From Chloroflexota bacterium (GTDB taxonomy: Bacteria > Chloroflexota > Anaerolineae > Anaerolineales > Villigracilaceae), in assembly GCA_013388685.1 (NCBI GenBank), contig JACAET010000047.1:62001-126000 (forward strand): DNA of 64,000 nucleotides, given 5' to 3'. Below, piece after piece: positions 52,669-61,776 of the stretch. How positions within the stretch are numbered: the stretch's first letter is position 1; each line of letters starts with the position of its first letter. Both the position numbers and the translations under genes were made by a program. The notes below the pieces were generated by a model. The model ran no database searches and was not told the origin of the DNA. It was given only the letters and a program-made list of their open reading frames with translations.

Positions 52669-53787
52669 ATGCCTAAAATCCTGCTCTTCGCCAACACCGA
52701 CTGGTACCTGTACAACTTCCGACGTGCGCTGGCTGAGGAATTGCGCGCTCAGGGAAACGAGGTGATCCTGCTTTCCCCGCCCGGCGGCTACCGGAACCTG
52801 CTCCTGGAACACGGCTTCCAATGGGTTTCCTTCCGGCTTTCCCGTCAGGGCGTCAACCCGCTTGGAGAACTGTGGACCATCCTGCGCCTGATGCGTATCT
52901 ATCGGCAGATCGAGCCCGATATCGTCCATCACTTCACCGTCAAGCCGGTCATTTATGGCTCCATTGCCGCGCGACTGCTGGGCGTCAGGGGAATCGTCAA
53001 TTCCATCACAGGACTGGGTCATCTATTCATACATCCCGGTTTTTTTGTGGGTGTGCTGCGCGGGATTACAAAAATTCTATACCGCCTGAGCCTGCGCGGC
53101 ACGCAGGTGATCTTTGAAAACCCTGCAGACCGGGAAACGTTCATTCGAAACCGTTTCATCGAACCCGAACAGGCTCATCTCGTTTTGGGTACAGGCGTGG
53201 ATGTCAACCGGTTCCGCCCCGCGCCGAAACATAACGATCAACCGCTGATTCTATTTGCCGGCAGGTGGCTTGCCACAAAAGGAATCCATGAATTTGTGGA
53301 AGCCGCGCAACGGGTAAAACACAAGGGATCGAACGCCCGCTTCGCCATTGCAGGGACGGTTGATCCCGGCAACCCAGCCTCGGTTCCGCCCGAACAGATC
53401 GAAGCATGGAAACGATCCAATGCGGTGGAGTTTTGGGGCTGGCAGGCTGATATGCCCTCCGTCCTCGCTCAAACGGATATTTTCTGCCTGCCTTCCTATC
53501 GTGAAGGAGTGCCGAGCGCGCTTCTCGAAGCCTGCGCCAGCGGACTTCCGATCATCGCGACCGACGTTCCGGGGTGCCGCGATGTGGTCGAAGGCGGCAT
53601 CAACGGTTTGCTGGTGCCGCCTCGGAATTCCGACGCGCTTGCCGATGCCATCGAAACGCTTCTTGCCGCCCCTTCCTTGCGCGACAAACTGGGACAGGCC
53701 GGCAGACAACTCGCGCTGGAAAAATTCAGCCTCGAAAACATCACCGCCCAAACCTTGAAAGTCTATCGAAAAGCGCTGGAGCAATAG
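52669..53787 (+). CDS. GT4-family glycosyltransferase, PglA/EpsF-like
   Basis: This 372-residue enzyme starts ILLFANTDWYLYNFRRALA. It has HHFTVKPVIYGSIAARLLGV, NSITGLGHLF, GTGVDVNRF, LPSYREGVPSALLEACASGL (E-x7-E donor site) and TDVPGCRDVVEGG. This set matches the PglA/bacillosaminyl-galactosyltransferase branch that adds a hexose to an undecaprenyl-linked sugar. It lies just before the WecA-type gene, so the two may act consecutively. Confidence 0.92.
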   Translation: MPKILLFANTDWYLYNFRRALAEELRAQGNEVILLSPPGGYRNLLLEHGFQWVSFRLSRQGVNPLGELWTILRLMRIYRQIEPDIVHHFTVKPVIYGSIAARLLGVRGIVNSITGLGHLFIHPGFFVGVLRGITKILYRLSLRGTQVIFENPADRETFIRNRFIEPEQAHLVLGTGVDVNRFRPAPKHNDQPLILFAGRWLATKGIHEFVEAAQRVKHKGSNARFAIAGTVDPGNPASVPPEQIEAWKRSNAVEFWGWQADMPSVLAQTDIFCLPSYREGVPSALLEACASGLPIIATDVPGCRDVVEGGINGLLVPPRNSDALADAIETLLAAPSLRDKLGQAGRQLALEKFSLENITAQTLKVYRKALEQ

Positions 53788-53838
53788 GCGGGCAATCCAT
53801 TGTGCAAAAGGGTAAAATAAGGCAATGCCGAAAGGTTT

Positions 53839-54855
53839 ATGCTACTGAACTTCTTTGTCACGATATTCATGGGAGCAATATTCACATTGCTGTTGGTGTC
53901 GCCCGGCATCAGGATTGCGGTTCGTTACAGGCTTCTGGACCACCCCTTTAGCGCTCCTCACAAAACACATCAAAACACTGTTCCCAAGGCGGGAGGGCTT
54001 GCCATCTTTTTTGCTGTGTTCTTGGTCACGGTGATCGGCGGCAAATTCGCCGCGCCTGAAGTCCTGTCCATTCTTCTGGCATCAGCGGTGATTTTTATTT
54101 TTGGATTGTGGGATGACGCAAAAGGACTTTCAGCAGGCTGGAAATTGACCGGTCAGATGCTGGCTGCTTCGGTGCTGCTCTGGCAGGGAATCCAGATACG
54201 GATGTTCGTGAGCGCTCCGCTTCTGAACCTGACCGTCACCTGTTTCTGGATCGTAGGTATCACCAACGCCTTCAACCTTGTGGACAGCATGGACAGTCTC
54301 GCTGTGGGGCTGGCGGCGATTGCCTCCGTTTTTTTTCTGTTCGTTACCGTCGATTCCAACGAGATGAATCTGGCATTCCTGAGCGCTGTGTTGCTTGGCA
54401 GTTGCATCGGCATGTTCTTCTTCAATGCGCCGCCCGCTCGTACATTCCTGGGCGATTCGGGTGCGCAATTCCTGGGGTTCATGCTGGCTACCATCGCCAT
54501 GGCGTATACGCCTCAGGGATTCGTACAAACGTCCTCCTGGTTCGTTCCCATCCTGCTTTTGAGCGTTCCCATCCTCGATACGGCTCTTGTGATCATTTCG
54601 CGAACCAGACAGGGCTTGCCGTTCTATAAAGCAGGACAGGATCATCTCTATCACCGTCTGACACAGTTGGGATTGTCGCCGGTTCAATCTGTGACCTTGA
54701 TGCATGTTGCCGCGCTGCTGACGGGATGCCTGGCATTTATCACCCTGCCGCTCCCGCCCCTGTGGGCAAATATGATTTTTGGATTGACCGCGCTTGGCGG
54801 CTTGTTTTTCATTTTCTGGCTGGAAAAAAACAGGAAACCCAATGAAACCGGATAA
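53839..54855 (+). CDS. WecA/MraY-family undecaprenyl-phosphate sugar-phosphate transferase
   Basis: This 338-residue protein has about ten transmembrane helices. It carries the polyprenyl phosphotransferase motifs FGLWDDAKGLS, NAFNLVDSMDSLAVGL, FLGDSGAQFLGF and GQDHLYHRL (His-rich loop). The usual DGLA is DSLA here. It should start glycan synthesis by moving a HexNAc-phosphate to undecaprenyl phosphate. It overlaps the next gene by 14 bases. Confidence 0.93.
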   Translation: MLLNFFVTIFMGAIFTLLLVSPGIRIAVRYRLLDHPFSAPHKTHQNTVPKAGGLAIFFAVFLVTVIGGKFAAPEVLSILLASAVIFIFGLWDDAKGLSAGWKLTGQMLAASVLLWQGIQIRMFVSAPLLNLTVTCFWIVGITNAFNLVDSMDSLAVGLAAIASVFFLFVTVDSNEMNLAFLSAVLLGSCIGMFFFNAPPARTFLGDSGAQFLGFMLATIAMAYTPQGFVQTSSWFVPILLLSVPILDTALVIISRTRQGLPFYKAGQDHLYHRLTQLGLSPVQSVTLMHVAALLTGCLAFITLPLPPLWANMIFGLTALGGLFFIFWLEKNRKPNETG

Positions 54856-57403
54856 CCGCCCGGCGCGATCCATCATTGCTTACAGTACATTTGTGGCGTC
54901 CGGCGCCGCTGTTGCGCTGGGCGTCATGCTGGGTTCGCCATCCGAAGCGGGGAATGCGGTTTTGCTCGGACTTTCGCCCCCGCGGCTCGCGCTTGCCTTT
55001 GGGCTTCTATTTGCCGCCCTTGGTTTTGCCGCGTTGGGCATCCGATCTGCCGCCGACCCGGCATGGGCGGCGAGGACGCTCCAGGGGTGGTTGGGCGGGA
55101 AAGTTCCCGGTGGAATCGCGCTCTGGCTGGGAGGAATCAGTTTCGGGCTGGGATGGATCGGCGTGTTTCTCCCATCCTATCGTGTTGGCTCGCTCGGAGC
55201 GTATTGGCTGCGTTTCCAGCCTGTGATGGCGTTCCTTTTGCTGACCGGTTTTGCCACGCTGATCCTGTGGTATGCGCATCGCCGGCGCCCAGCCCGCTTC
55301 GAACGGTTTGCCGGGACTCTGCGGTTGGCTCTCGCGTTGTTCCTGCTCAGCCTGCTGCCCATGCTGGACGTTTTGCTGGCAGGATTCCGCGTCCATTCAT
55401 CTGAGGATTTTTGGTACGGGGCGGGTGTTCCCATCCTTGTCCAGCAACTCATTGTCGCCATTGCCGGCGGCTTGTTGTTTCTGCAGGTCGAACGAAAATG
55501 GGATTCCGGGCGGCTCGATCTGTTGACGGTTGTTCTCGTTTTTGCGGTGACCGCGTTTGTGTGGGCGCGCGAGCCTTTGCAACAGGGGTTTTCCTTTGTG
55601 TCTCGACCGCCCAATGATATGCTTTATCCGATCTATGACGCCGCCGCGTTCGATATAGGAAGCCAGTTTCCGCTCATCGGGCAGAAGATCAACGTCTACG
55701 GAAGTTTGTTCTTCGAGCGTCCGCTGTATCCGGCGTTTCTGACGTATCTACACGCCGCCCTGGGACAGAATTATGAAACCCTGATGGCTGGGCAGGCGGT
55801 GGTCTTTGCCATCTTTCCCGCGCTTGTTTACCTGATCGGCAGGTTTTTGGGGTTTCGTTCCGCCGGGTTTGCCGGCGCCCTGGTTGCCATGTTTAGAGGT
55901 GTGAATGCCATCGCTGCCAGTAACATGATTGATCTTGCCGGACCCAAGATGATCCTCACCGATTTTCCCGCGGCGATCGGTTTGGCTCTCATCACGCTGG
56001 CGGTGTGTGTATGGTTGAAAACAAGCGGGCATCAAGGGTATTACACCGCCCTGTGGGTCGGAGGCGCGCTTGGCTTTACGCTCATGCTGCGAATCAACGC
56101 GCTCATTCTCCTGGCGCCCATCGCACTGTTTGCCTGGATCAGGTTTTACGGGATTGGGAGGAAATGGCTGTTCCATCCGTTGCTCGTTGTTCTTGCGACG
56201 CTCGTCATTACGTTTCCGTGGGAGTTGCGGAACTTGTCGTTGGGGGGGCAAATGTACGGTTCGATCGTCGGCAAGTTCAGAGCTGTGATTGACCAGCGCT
56301 ACACGACTCCGCCGGATCCAAGCGAACCTGCCCCTTCGATCCCGATTACGCAGAGTTATCGGGCGCTGCAAGCCCTTTATCTGCCGCATGAGTCGTTCCA
56401 GTTCGAGGCGGGGTGCGATTCGGCGGCGTGTTTTGTCCCCCGTCACTTTTTGCATAACATGATGACTTCGATTTTGATTCTTCCGACCTCGCCGGTGATG
56501 GACGATTTGCGCGTCACGGTCAGGGAAAATCATCCCTACTGGTATCCCACTTGGGACGGCAGATTTTCCCCGCGCGCGCTGTTCTTTTTTCTCCTGAACC
56601 TGTTTCTGATCATGACGGGAATCGCCGCGGCGTGGAAGAGGACCGGCTTGATTGGGCTGGCGCCGTTCGCCATCTTTCTCTTCCATAACCTGTCGAACGC
56701 GCTGGCGCGCACCTCCGGGGGCAGGTATATCGTTCCCGCCGATTGGATTGCAGCGGTCTATTTCCTGATTGGCATCGTGTATTTCGCCGGATGGGTTATG
56801 GAGAGTATCGGCGTTCGTGAGACTCTGGACAATGCCCCCCTCGAGGTAGAGACTCACAAAAAAAACAACGGCGCGTTGGCGGCTGTGAAGATTCTCATTC
56901 TCCTGGCGGGGTTCGGTTCGCTGCTTCCGCTTTCCGAAAACCTGTTCGGTAAACGATACGCCGGTTTCGACGCGGCACGCCTGCTTGACGAACGCAGAGG
57001 AACGTTGGAAGCAATGGGGCTGGGCGCCTCTTCCCTTGACGCGTTCCTGCAAAACGAGAGCGCAGGCGCCTTTGTCGGACGGGCTTTATATCCGCGTTAT
57101 TACAGAATGAATCAAGGCGCGACCTCCAAGTATCCTAATCTGTCACTGCCGTTCCCGCGCCTGACCTTCAACCTGATCGGACCTGACGGACAGCAGAATG
57201 CCGTCCTGCCGGGAACATTCTCCTCACCTTTCCCGCACGCCGCTGATGTGCTGGTGTTGGGTTGCAAGGCGCAGGAACATCTCGACGTTCTTGCTCTGAT
57301 CGTTCTCGACGGGTCTCGTGCCGTGTATGTCCGTTCGCCCGAATCCGGGTTGACCTGTCCGCTCGAACAACCCGTATGTAATGACAATTCGGTTTGCCGG
57401 TGA
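54842..57403 (+). CDS. Large polytopic membrane protein, GT-C-like
   Basis: This 853-residue protein has roughly 12-14 hydrophobic helices up to residue about 700. A soluble C-terminal domain of about 150 residues follows. The pattern of long loops with FYGAGVPILVQQ-like stretches, TDFPAAIGLALITLAV and GGALGFTLMLRIN recalls GT-C glycosyltransferases such as ArnT/PMT, but I see no clear catalytic DD/DE motif. It lies in the same transcript as the WecA-type gene. Polymerase, ligase or flippase roles cannot be excluded. Confidence 0.7.
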   Translation: MKPDNRPARSIIAYSTFVASGAAVALGVMLGSPSEAGNAVLLGLSPPRLALAFGLLFAALGFAALGIRSAADPAWAARTLQGWLGGKVPGGIALWLGGISFGLGWIGVFLPSYRVGSLGAYWLRFQPVMAFLLLTGFATLILWYAHRRRPARFERFAGTLRLALALFLLSLLPMLDVLLAGFRVHSSEDFWYGAGVPILVQQLIVAIAGGLLFLQVERKWDSGRLDLLTVVLVFAVTAFVWAREPLQQGFSFVSRPPNDMLYPIYDAAAFDIGSQFPLIGQKINVYGSLFFERPLYPAFLTYLHAALGQNYETLMAGQAVVFAIFPALVYLIGRFLGFRSAGFAGALVAMFRGVNAIAASNMIDLAGPKMILTDFPAAIGLALITLAVCVWLKTSGHQGYYTALWVGGALGFTLMLRINALILLAPIALFAWIRFYGIGRKWLFHPLLVVLATLVITFPWELRNLSLGGQMYGSIVGKFRAVIDQRYTTPPDPSEPAPSIPITQSYRALQALYLPHESFQFEAGCDSAACFVPRHFLHNMMTSILILPTSPVMDDLRVTVRENHPYWYPTWDGRFSPRALFFFLLNLFLIMTGIAAAWKRTGLIGLAPFAIFLFHNLSNALARTSGGRYIVPADWIAAVYFLIGIVYFAGWVMESIGVRETLDNAPLEVETHKKNNGALAAVKILILLAGFGSLLPLSENLFGKRYAGFDAARLLDERRGTLEAMGLGASSLDAFLQNESAGAFVGRALYPRYYRMNQGATSKYPNLSLPFPRLTFNLIGPDGQQNAVLPGTFSSPFPHAADVLVLGCKAQEHLDVLALIVLDGSRAVYVRSPESGLTCPLEQPVCNDNSVCR

Positions 57404-58045
57404 AGGGAATTTATCCCTTCAATGAGCCAGCCAGCAAACCGCGCAGGAAGTAACGCCCGAGAAAGATGTAAACCAACAGCGTGGGCAGGGCGGCAAGCAG
57501 GGAACCCGCCATTTGCACGTTCCAGGCAATGATCTGACTTCCCGCCATATTGTTCAACGCAACCGTGATGGGCCATGAACGGTTGCCCGTGAGCACCACC
57601 GCGAACAGAAAGTCATTCCATGCCGAGGTAAACTGCCAGATCAGCACCACGACAAAACTGGGGATGGAGATGGGGAAGAGTATCCACCGATAGATGCCCA
57701 GCATGTCGGCGCCGTCAATTCGCGCAATTCGTCCGGCATGGAACGCAAACCCGCCAAATAGACCGCCATGGTGTAACCGGTCATATGCCCAGATGGCTGC
57801 CAGGGCAATCGCCGCAATGCCCCAGTTTTCGGTGGTGTGCCATTTGTTGATCAAAAAATCCAGAGCAGTAGGAAAACAGCAGGTTGAACCCGCTCAAACG
57901 GTCGCCCGTGGCGGGGTTCATCAGCCAGCGCCAGACCGCGCCCGTCATGATATAGGAAATTGCCATCGGGAAGAGAAACGAACTGCGGAAGAACCCCTCC
58001 TCCTTCAGCCCCTCGTCGAGCATCACCGCCGTAAAGAAACCTTGT
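57404..58045 (-). pseudogene. Recombined MalF/MalG-type sugar permease remnant
   Basis: Three frame pieces in minus-strand order show MalF-like text: FFTAVMLDEGLKEEGFFRSS, SYIMTGAVWRWLMNPATGD, then [20 protein letters not shown] in another frame. MalG-like text follows from [18 protein letters not shown] to [15 protein letters not shown], ending at 57411. The change from MalF to MalG falls at the EAA loop, the region that both permeases share. At least two frameshifts and a deletion are needed. No other ABC sugar genes adjoin. Confidence 0.78.
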
Positions 58046-58049
58046 CAAT

Positions 58050-58175
58050 GTAACATTACCTGCCTTCGGGATAGGGAACAAAGCATGTTGCCCGACGCTA
58101 GAGAGCGTCTTTTACGCCAAGCGTAGGGGACGTTCTCTAACGTCCGCCTGCTTATCCTGAATTCACGTTAACATT
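58050..58175. repeat. Repeat segment next to the permease remnant
   Basis: It carries GACGCTAGAGAGCGTCTTTTACGCC and GGACGTTCTCTAACGTCC, a relative of the miniature element at 40836-40924. It is flanked by AACATTAC words on both sides (about 58051-58058 and 58170-58177). It may have inserted into, and truncated, the permease gene. Confidence 0.6.
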
Positions 58176-58230
58176 ACAACGCGTACGCGGAATGGTGGTG
58201 CAGGATCGCTTTCCCGGCTTGTGGTGGAAG

Positions 58231-58265
58231 CCAACAGCCTCCCGACATTTGCCGAGAGGCTGTTG
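58231..58265 (-). terminator. Hairpin downstream of the nuclease gene
   Basis: CCAACAGCCTC (58231-58241) and GAGGCTGTTGG (58255-58265) form an 11-pair stem about 20 bases after the nuclease stop. No long T-run follows, so termination efficiency is uncertain. Confidence 0.65.
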
Positions 58266-58285
58266 GGTGTGGTGTGTGAAGGAGA

Positions 58286-61200
58286 TTATGGGAGCAGGGT
58301 ACCGCCGCCAAAGTCATCGAAGAAGGCATTGGCGGCATTGATGAACCAGAGACCAATGTAGCCGCCTTTGGGGTTGAAGAATGCCTGGTCGGCTGCGTCG
58401 AGGGTGAAGTAACCGGCTTCGATGCCGTTCTTGTAGACGATGACAATGCCGTTGGAGAGCGCCCGCGCGCCGAATTGATCCCCGTTGGCAAATGTGACGG
58501 GAATGGTGCCGTAACTCTGCCAGGTCAGGGTGTCAGGGCGGAAGGTCCACAGTTCGACGGTGTGGGATGCGGCGCGATATTGGAGTTCGATGACGCCTTC
58601 GCCCCAGTTGGGACCGTATTGTCCCTGGGCTTTGAGGAGCAGGTCTTGTTCAAAGCCGGCGGTGTCTATGGTGGTGAGGGTTACAAAAACTTCCTGGTCG
58701 ACGCCGAAGGGCGTTTTCCAGTAGATGGCGCCGTCACGGCGCACGTCCACCTGGTTGCCGGAGATTCGGTAGGAACCGGTGGCGCCTTTCCAGTTGGAGC
58801 CCAGGTTGCCGTTGGGGCGGTCGAAGGTGTCGAGGATGGCGGTGGTGGGGAAGGGTGGGTCCAGTTCCAGCCCGATGAGGACTGGGTCGTGGTCGGAGGA
58901 GCGGGAGGCGTTCGGCTCGTAGAGGGCGTCTTGCGAAGGCGGTTTGAAGGAGGTGTCGTAATCGAGCACGTCGGGTTCGTCGGAGTTGATGTGCCAGTCG
59001 GCTGCGCCGGTGATCTGGTGGAACATGCTTGGGTTTGCAAGGGCATGGTCGAGGTAGCCGGCTTGTCCGTCGAAGGTGTAGGAGTAGGCGTAGGCGCCCT
59101 GGAAGTGTGCGATGAGGTTGGTGTAATCGTCGCCTGTGCCGGGGGTGTCGTCGGCGCCGGCTTTGATGGCGTCAATGGGGTCTTCCATGGCGTAGGAGTT
59201 CAGGTCGCCGATGATGAGGAAGTCGGCGTCGCCGCTGCCGGTTGGGTCTGTTGCGAGCCAGTCTACCAGGGCTTGTGCGGCGAGGGTGCGGGTGCCGCTG
59301 CAGTTGCCCTGTCCGTCGCCGGTGTCGGGGTCGCCGATGTCGTCGCAGGCGGAGCCTTTGGATTTGAGGTGGTTGACCACGACGGTGAAGCGTGCGCCTG
59401 TGCCGACTTCTTCGAAGGTTTGGGCGAGGGAGGGGCGGCTCTTTGTGTCAATGAAGCGCGGGTCAACGGAGGAGTCGAGGATTTGGAAGGGTCCGACGGG
59501 GGTGACTTTGGATGGTTTGTAGATGATGCCTACTTTGATGGCGTCGGTGCCGATGGTGCCGGTGTCAATGTAGGCGTAGCCTGGCAGTCCGGCGACGATG
59601 TCTGCGAGCGGTTCGACGCCGGTGGTGTTTTCCAGTTCGTTGAGGCCGACGATGTCTGCATCCAGGCCGGCGAGGGTGGCGAGGAGTTTGGCGCGCTGGC
59701 GGGTGAGTTCGTCGGGCTGGTCAGAGTCCCAGCCGCGGCATTCCACGTTTTGGAGGGGTCCGCATTTGTTGTCGAGGGGGTTGCCGGTGGGGTAGTCTGG
59801 GGTGAGGAAGTAGTTGAGGGTGTTCAGGGATGCGACGCGCAGGCTGCCGCCGACCGGTTCGGGTGCGGCTGGGCGGGGGTTGACGGGGGTGTAGTCGGCG
59901 GGTCCGGTGGGGATGATGCGGTAGAGGTTGAAGTCGTAGCCGAGGATGCCGAGGGCGTTGGTGACGAGGTCGCCGCCGCGGAAGCGATTATCGAGCGAGA
60001 AGGGGAGTCCGTTGGGGTGGCGAAGGGTGGCGGGGTTTTGCGCGCTTTGTGCGTCGTCGAGAGTGATGCGGCGCAGGCTGTTGGCGAGGGTGCGGGCGTT
60101 GGCGGCTGCGCCGGGTTCGTCAATGGCGGTGCCGGTGAAGGGGCGGGTCTCGCCGGGCAGGGGGAGGGCAAGCACGATTTCGCCGAAGCGGTCATAGTTG
60201 AAGTATTCGGCGATGACGAGGTCCTGCGGGAAACGTACGAGCATGCCTTCGTAGCGTTCGAAGTCGTTGAGGCTGGTGACGGGCAGGGTCACGTCGAGCG
60301 GGGCGATTGTGGCGGTGCCGCATTGGACGATGTTGGCGGCGGGGACTGCGGCGGTGTTGCTGTTAGAGCCGTTGAGGGTGGTTTGGTTGAAGCGTTCGCG
60401 GGCGTAGCCGGTTACGCGGACGACCTGCCCCGCGCTGACCAGGTTGGATGCGCCGGTGTAGACGAAAATGCCGTCGGATGTGGCGGGGTCGCCGTCGCCG
60501 TTGAGGTCCTGAAGGTAGAAGCCGGAGGCGCTGGCGGTGCCTTCGAAGTCACCGACTACAACGCCTTGTGTGGTGACGGTGCCGGTGATGGCGGCGGAAA
60601 GGCCGCTGCCCTGAATGGCGTAGATGGGGGTGTATGCGGCGGCGCAGACATTGAAGGGGGAGAAGCCAACTGTGAAGTTGACGATCATGTTGTCTGGCGG
60701 GTCGTTGGTGTCCTGGTCGCTGATTTGATTTGCGAGAATGGTCAGTGTGCAGGTTTCGCCGTTGGTGAGCGAGATGGCGGGGTCGAGGGTGAAGGTGGTG
60801 GGTCCGCCGCTGTAGGATGCGGAGACTGTTCCGCTAGTGGAGCAGGAGAGGTCGAACCAGGGGTCGGTGACGTTGACCGGCTCGCTGAATGTGACGGTGA
60901 GGTTGGCGTCAACGGGGAAGTCGGTGGCGCCGTTCGAGGGGAAGGTGCTGGTGACCTCGGGGGCGGTATCTTCCGGGGCGCAGTTCGCCACGTGATTACC
61001 GAGTCCGTCGAAGGTGTCTGTGGGGAACGCATCCCATTCCACTGACGGGTCGAAGACATCCGTGCCGTTAGGGTCGCCGGCGCAGATAGTGTTTTTGCGG
61101 CGCAAAGTGTTATCGGCGGTGACGCCACCCCATTCGGTGCCCGGGTCGAAGCCGATTTGCCCAATTGCGTCTATGACCGTGGTGCCTTTGCGAAGGACTA

Positions 61201-61576
61201 CCGCATCGTCGCCGTTGAACCAGCCCGCGCCGTTGGTTTGATCTGCCTGGGCAAGGATGGTGGCATTGGCGGAGGATTGGGCAATGACATATACATCGCC
61301 ATCTGCCACTGTGCCGGTCAGGTTGATGGTCAACCCTGCGGAGGCGCTGCCGTTGAAGAACATCTGGATGTTATAACCGCCGGCAGAAAGGTCAACGGCG
61401 GTTCCGGTGCCGTTGTATATCTCGAGCGCCTTGTTGTTGCTGGAGCCTTCGATATATTCCGAAAAAAATAGCTCTGAAGGCGCCGCGGCAGTTGCCATTT
61501 GTGTGGGCATCAGAGCCATTAACAGTGCCAGTATCAGCATACTGGCTAGAAAGGAATGGATTTTTCCAGTCATCAT
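58286..61576 (-). CDS. Secreted multidomain nuclease (ExeM/NucH-like endonuclease/exonuclease/phosphatase)
   Basis: This 1096-residue protein has a signal peptide (1-31). It contains a lamin-tail domain (about 32-200, LFFSEYIEGSSNNKALEIYN), a bacterial Ig-like domain (about 209-305, STFPSNGATDFPVDANLTV) and a NucH-type OB region (about 311-430, YLQDLNGDGDPATSDGIFVY). The EEP catalytic domain (about 575-905) has SLNTLNYF, GLNELENT, NHLKSKG, IIGDLNSYAMEDP, YLDHAL and SDHDPVLIGLEL. A C-terminal jelly-roll (about 910-1096) may bind sugars or DNA. It probably degrades extracellular DNA for phosphate or nutrients. It is monocistronic. Confidence 0.93.
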   Translation of the reverse strand: MMTGKIHSFLASMLILALLMALMPTQMATAAAPSELFFSEYIEGSSNNKALEIYNGTGTAVDLSAGGYNIQMFFNGSASAGLTINLTGTVADGDVYVIAQSSANATILAQADQTNGAGWFNGDDAVVLRKGTTVIDAIGQIGFDPGTEWGGVTADNTLRRKNTICAGDPNGTDVFDPSVEWDAFPTDTFDGLGNHVANCAPEDTAPEVTSTFPSNGATDFPVDANLTVTFSEPVNVTDPWFDLSCSTSGTVSASYSGGPTTFTLDPAISLTNGETCTLTILANQISDQDTNDPPDNMIVNFTVGFSPFNVCAAAYTPIYAIQGSGLSAAITGTVTTQGVVVGDFEGTASASGFYLQDLNGDGDPATSDGIFVYTGASNLVSAGQVVRVTGYARERFNQTTLNGSNSNTAAVPAANIVQCGTATIAPLDVTLPVTSLNDFERYEGMLVRFPQDLVIAEYFNYDRFGEIVLALPLPGETRPFTGTAIDEPGAAANARTLANSLRRITLDDAQSAQNPATLRHPNGLPFSLDNRFRGGDLVTNALGILGYDFNLYRIIPTGPADYTPVNPRPAAPEPVGGSLRVASLNTLNYFLTPDYPTGNPLDNKCGPLQNVECRGWDSDQPDELTRQRAKLLATLAGLDADIVGLNELENTTGVEPLADIVAGLPGYAYIDTGTIGTDAIKVGIIYKPSKVTPVGPFQILDSSVDPRFIDTKSRPSLAQTFEEVGTGARFTVVVNHLKSKGSACDDIGDPDTGDGQGNCSGTRTLAAQALVDWLATDPTGSGDADFLIIGDLNSYAMEDPIDAIKAGADDTPGTGDDYTNLIAHFQGAYAYSYTFDGQAGYLDHALANPSMFHQITGAADWHINSDEPDVLDYDTSFKPPSQDALYEPNASRSSDHDPVLIGLELDPPFPTTAILDTFDRPNGNLGSNWKGATGSYRISGNQVDVRRDGAIYWKTPFGVDQEVFVTLTTIDTAGFEQDLLLKAQGQYGPNWGEGVIELQYRAASHTVELWTFRPDTLTWQSYGTIPVTFANGDQFGARALSNGIVIVYKNGIEAGYFTLDAADQAFFNPKGGYIGLWFINAANAFFDDFGGGTLLP

Positions 61577-61724
61577 GTGCTCTCCTCTTTATTGATGGAT
61601 GAAATGTTTATAGATGAAACGGATTGGGAGGCGGCGGGTGCCAGCCGCGCCGCCTGTTTCATTCTATGGTAGTCAGGACAAAAAAGCAAGGCGCATGTAA
61701 CCTTTTTGTGGAATCTACCGCTTA

Positions 61725-61765
61725 AACAACAATGTGGCTCCGGTTTGAGTCCACATTGTTGTTTG
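61725..61765. terminator. Strong hairpin downstream of the DUF3597 gene
   Basis: AAACAACAATGTGG (61725-61738) pairs perfectly with CCACATTGTTGTTT (61752-61765). It lies 12 bases beyond the DUF3597 stop on the minus strand. T-rich ends on both strands suggest bidirectional termination. Confidence 0.82.
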
Positions 61766-61776
61766 TTCTATGTCGG

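Noticed and set aside
55748..57052. Minus-strand frame of 434 codons within the large membrane protein
   Set aside because: The product is highly charged and low in hydrophobic residues, typical of an antisense reading of a membrane-protein gene.
58475..61045. Long plus-strand frame of 856 codons opposite the nuclease gene
   Set aside because: Its product is a monotonous Gly/Val/Ala/Asp-rich shadow of the nuclease. The minus strand has a signal peptide, recognisable domains and catalytic motifs.
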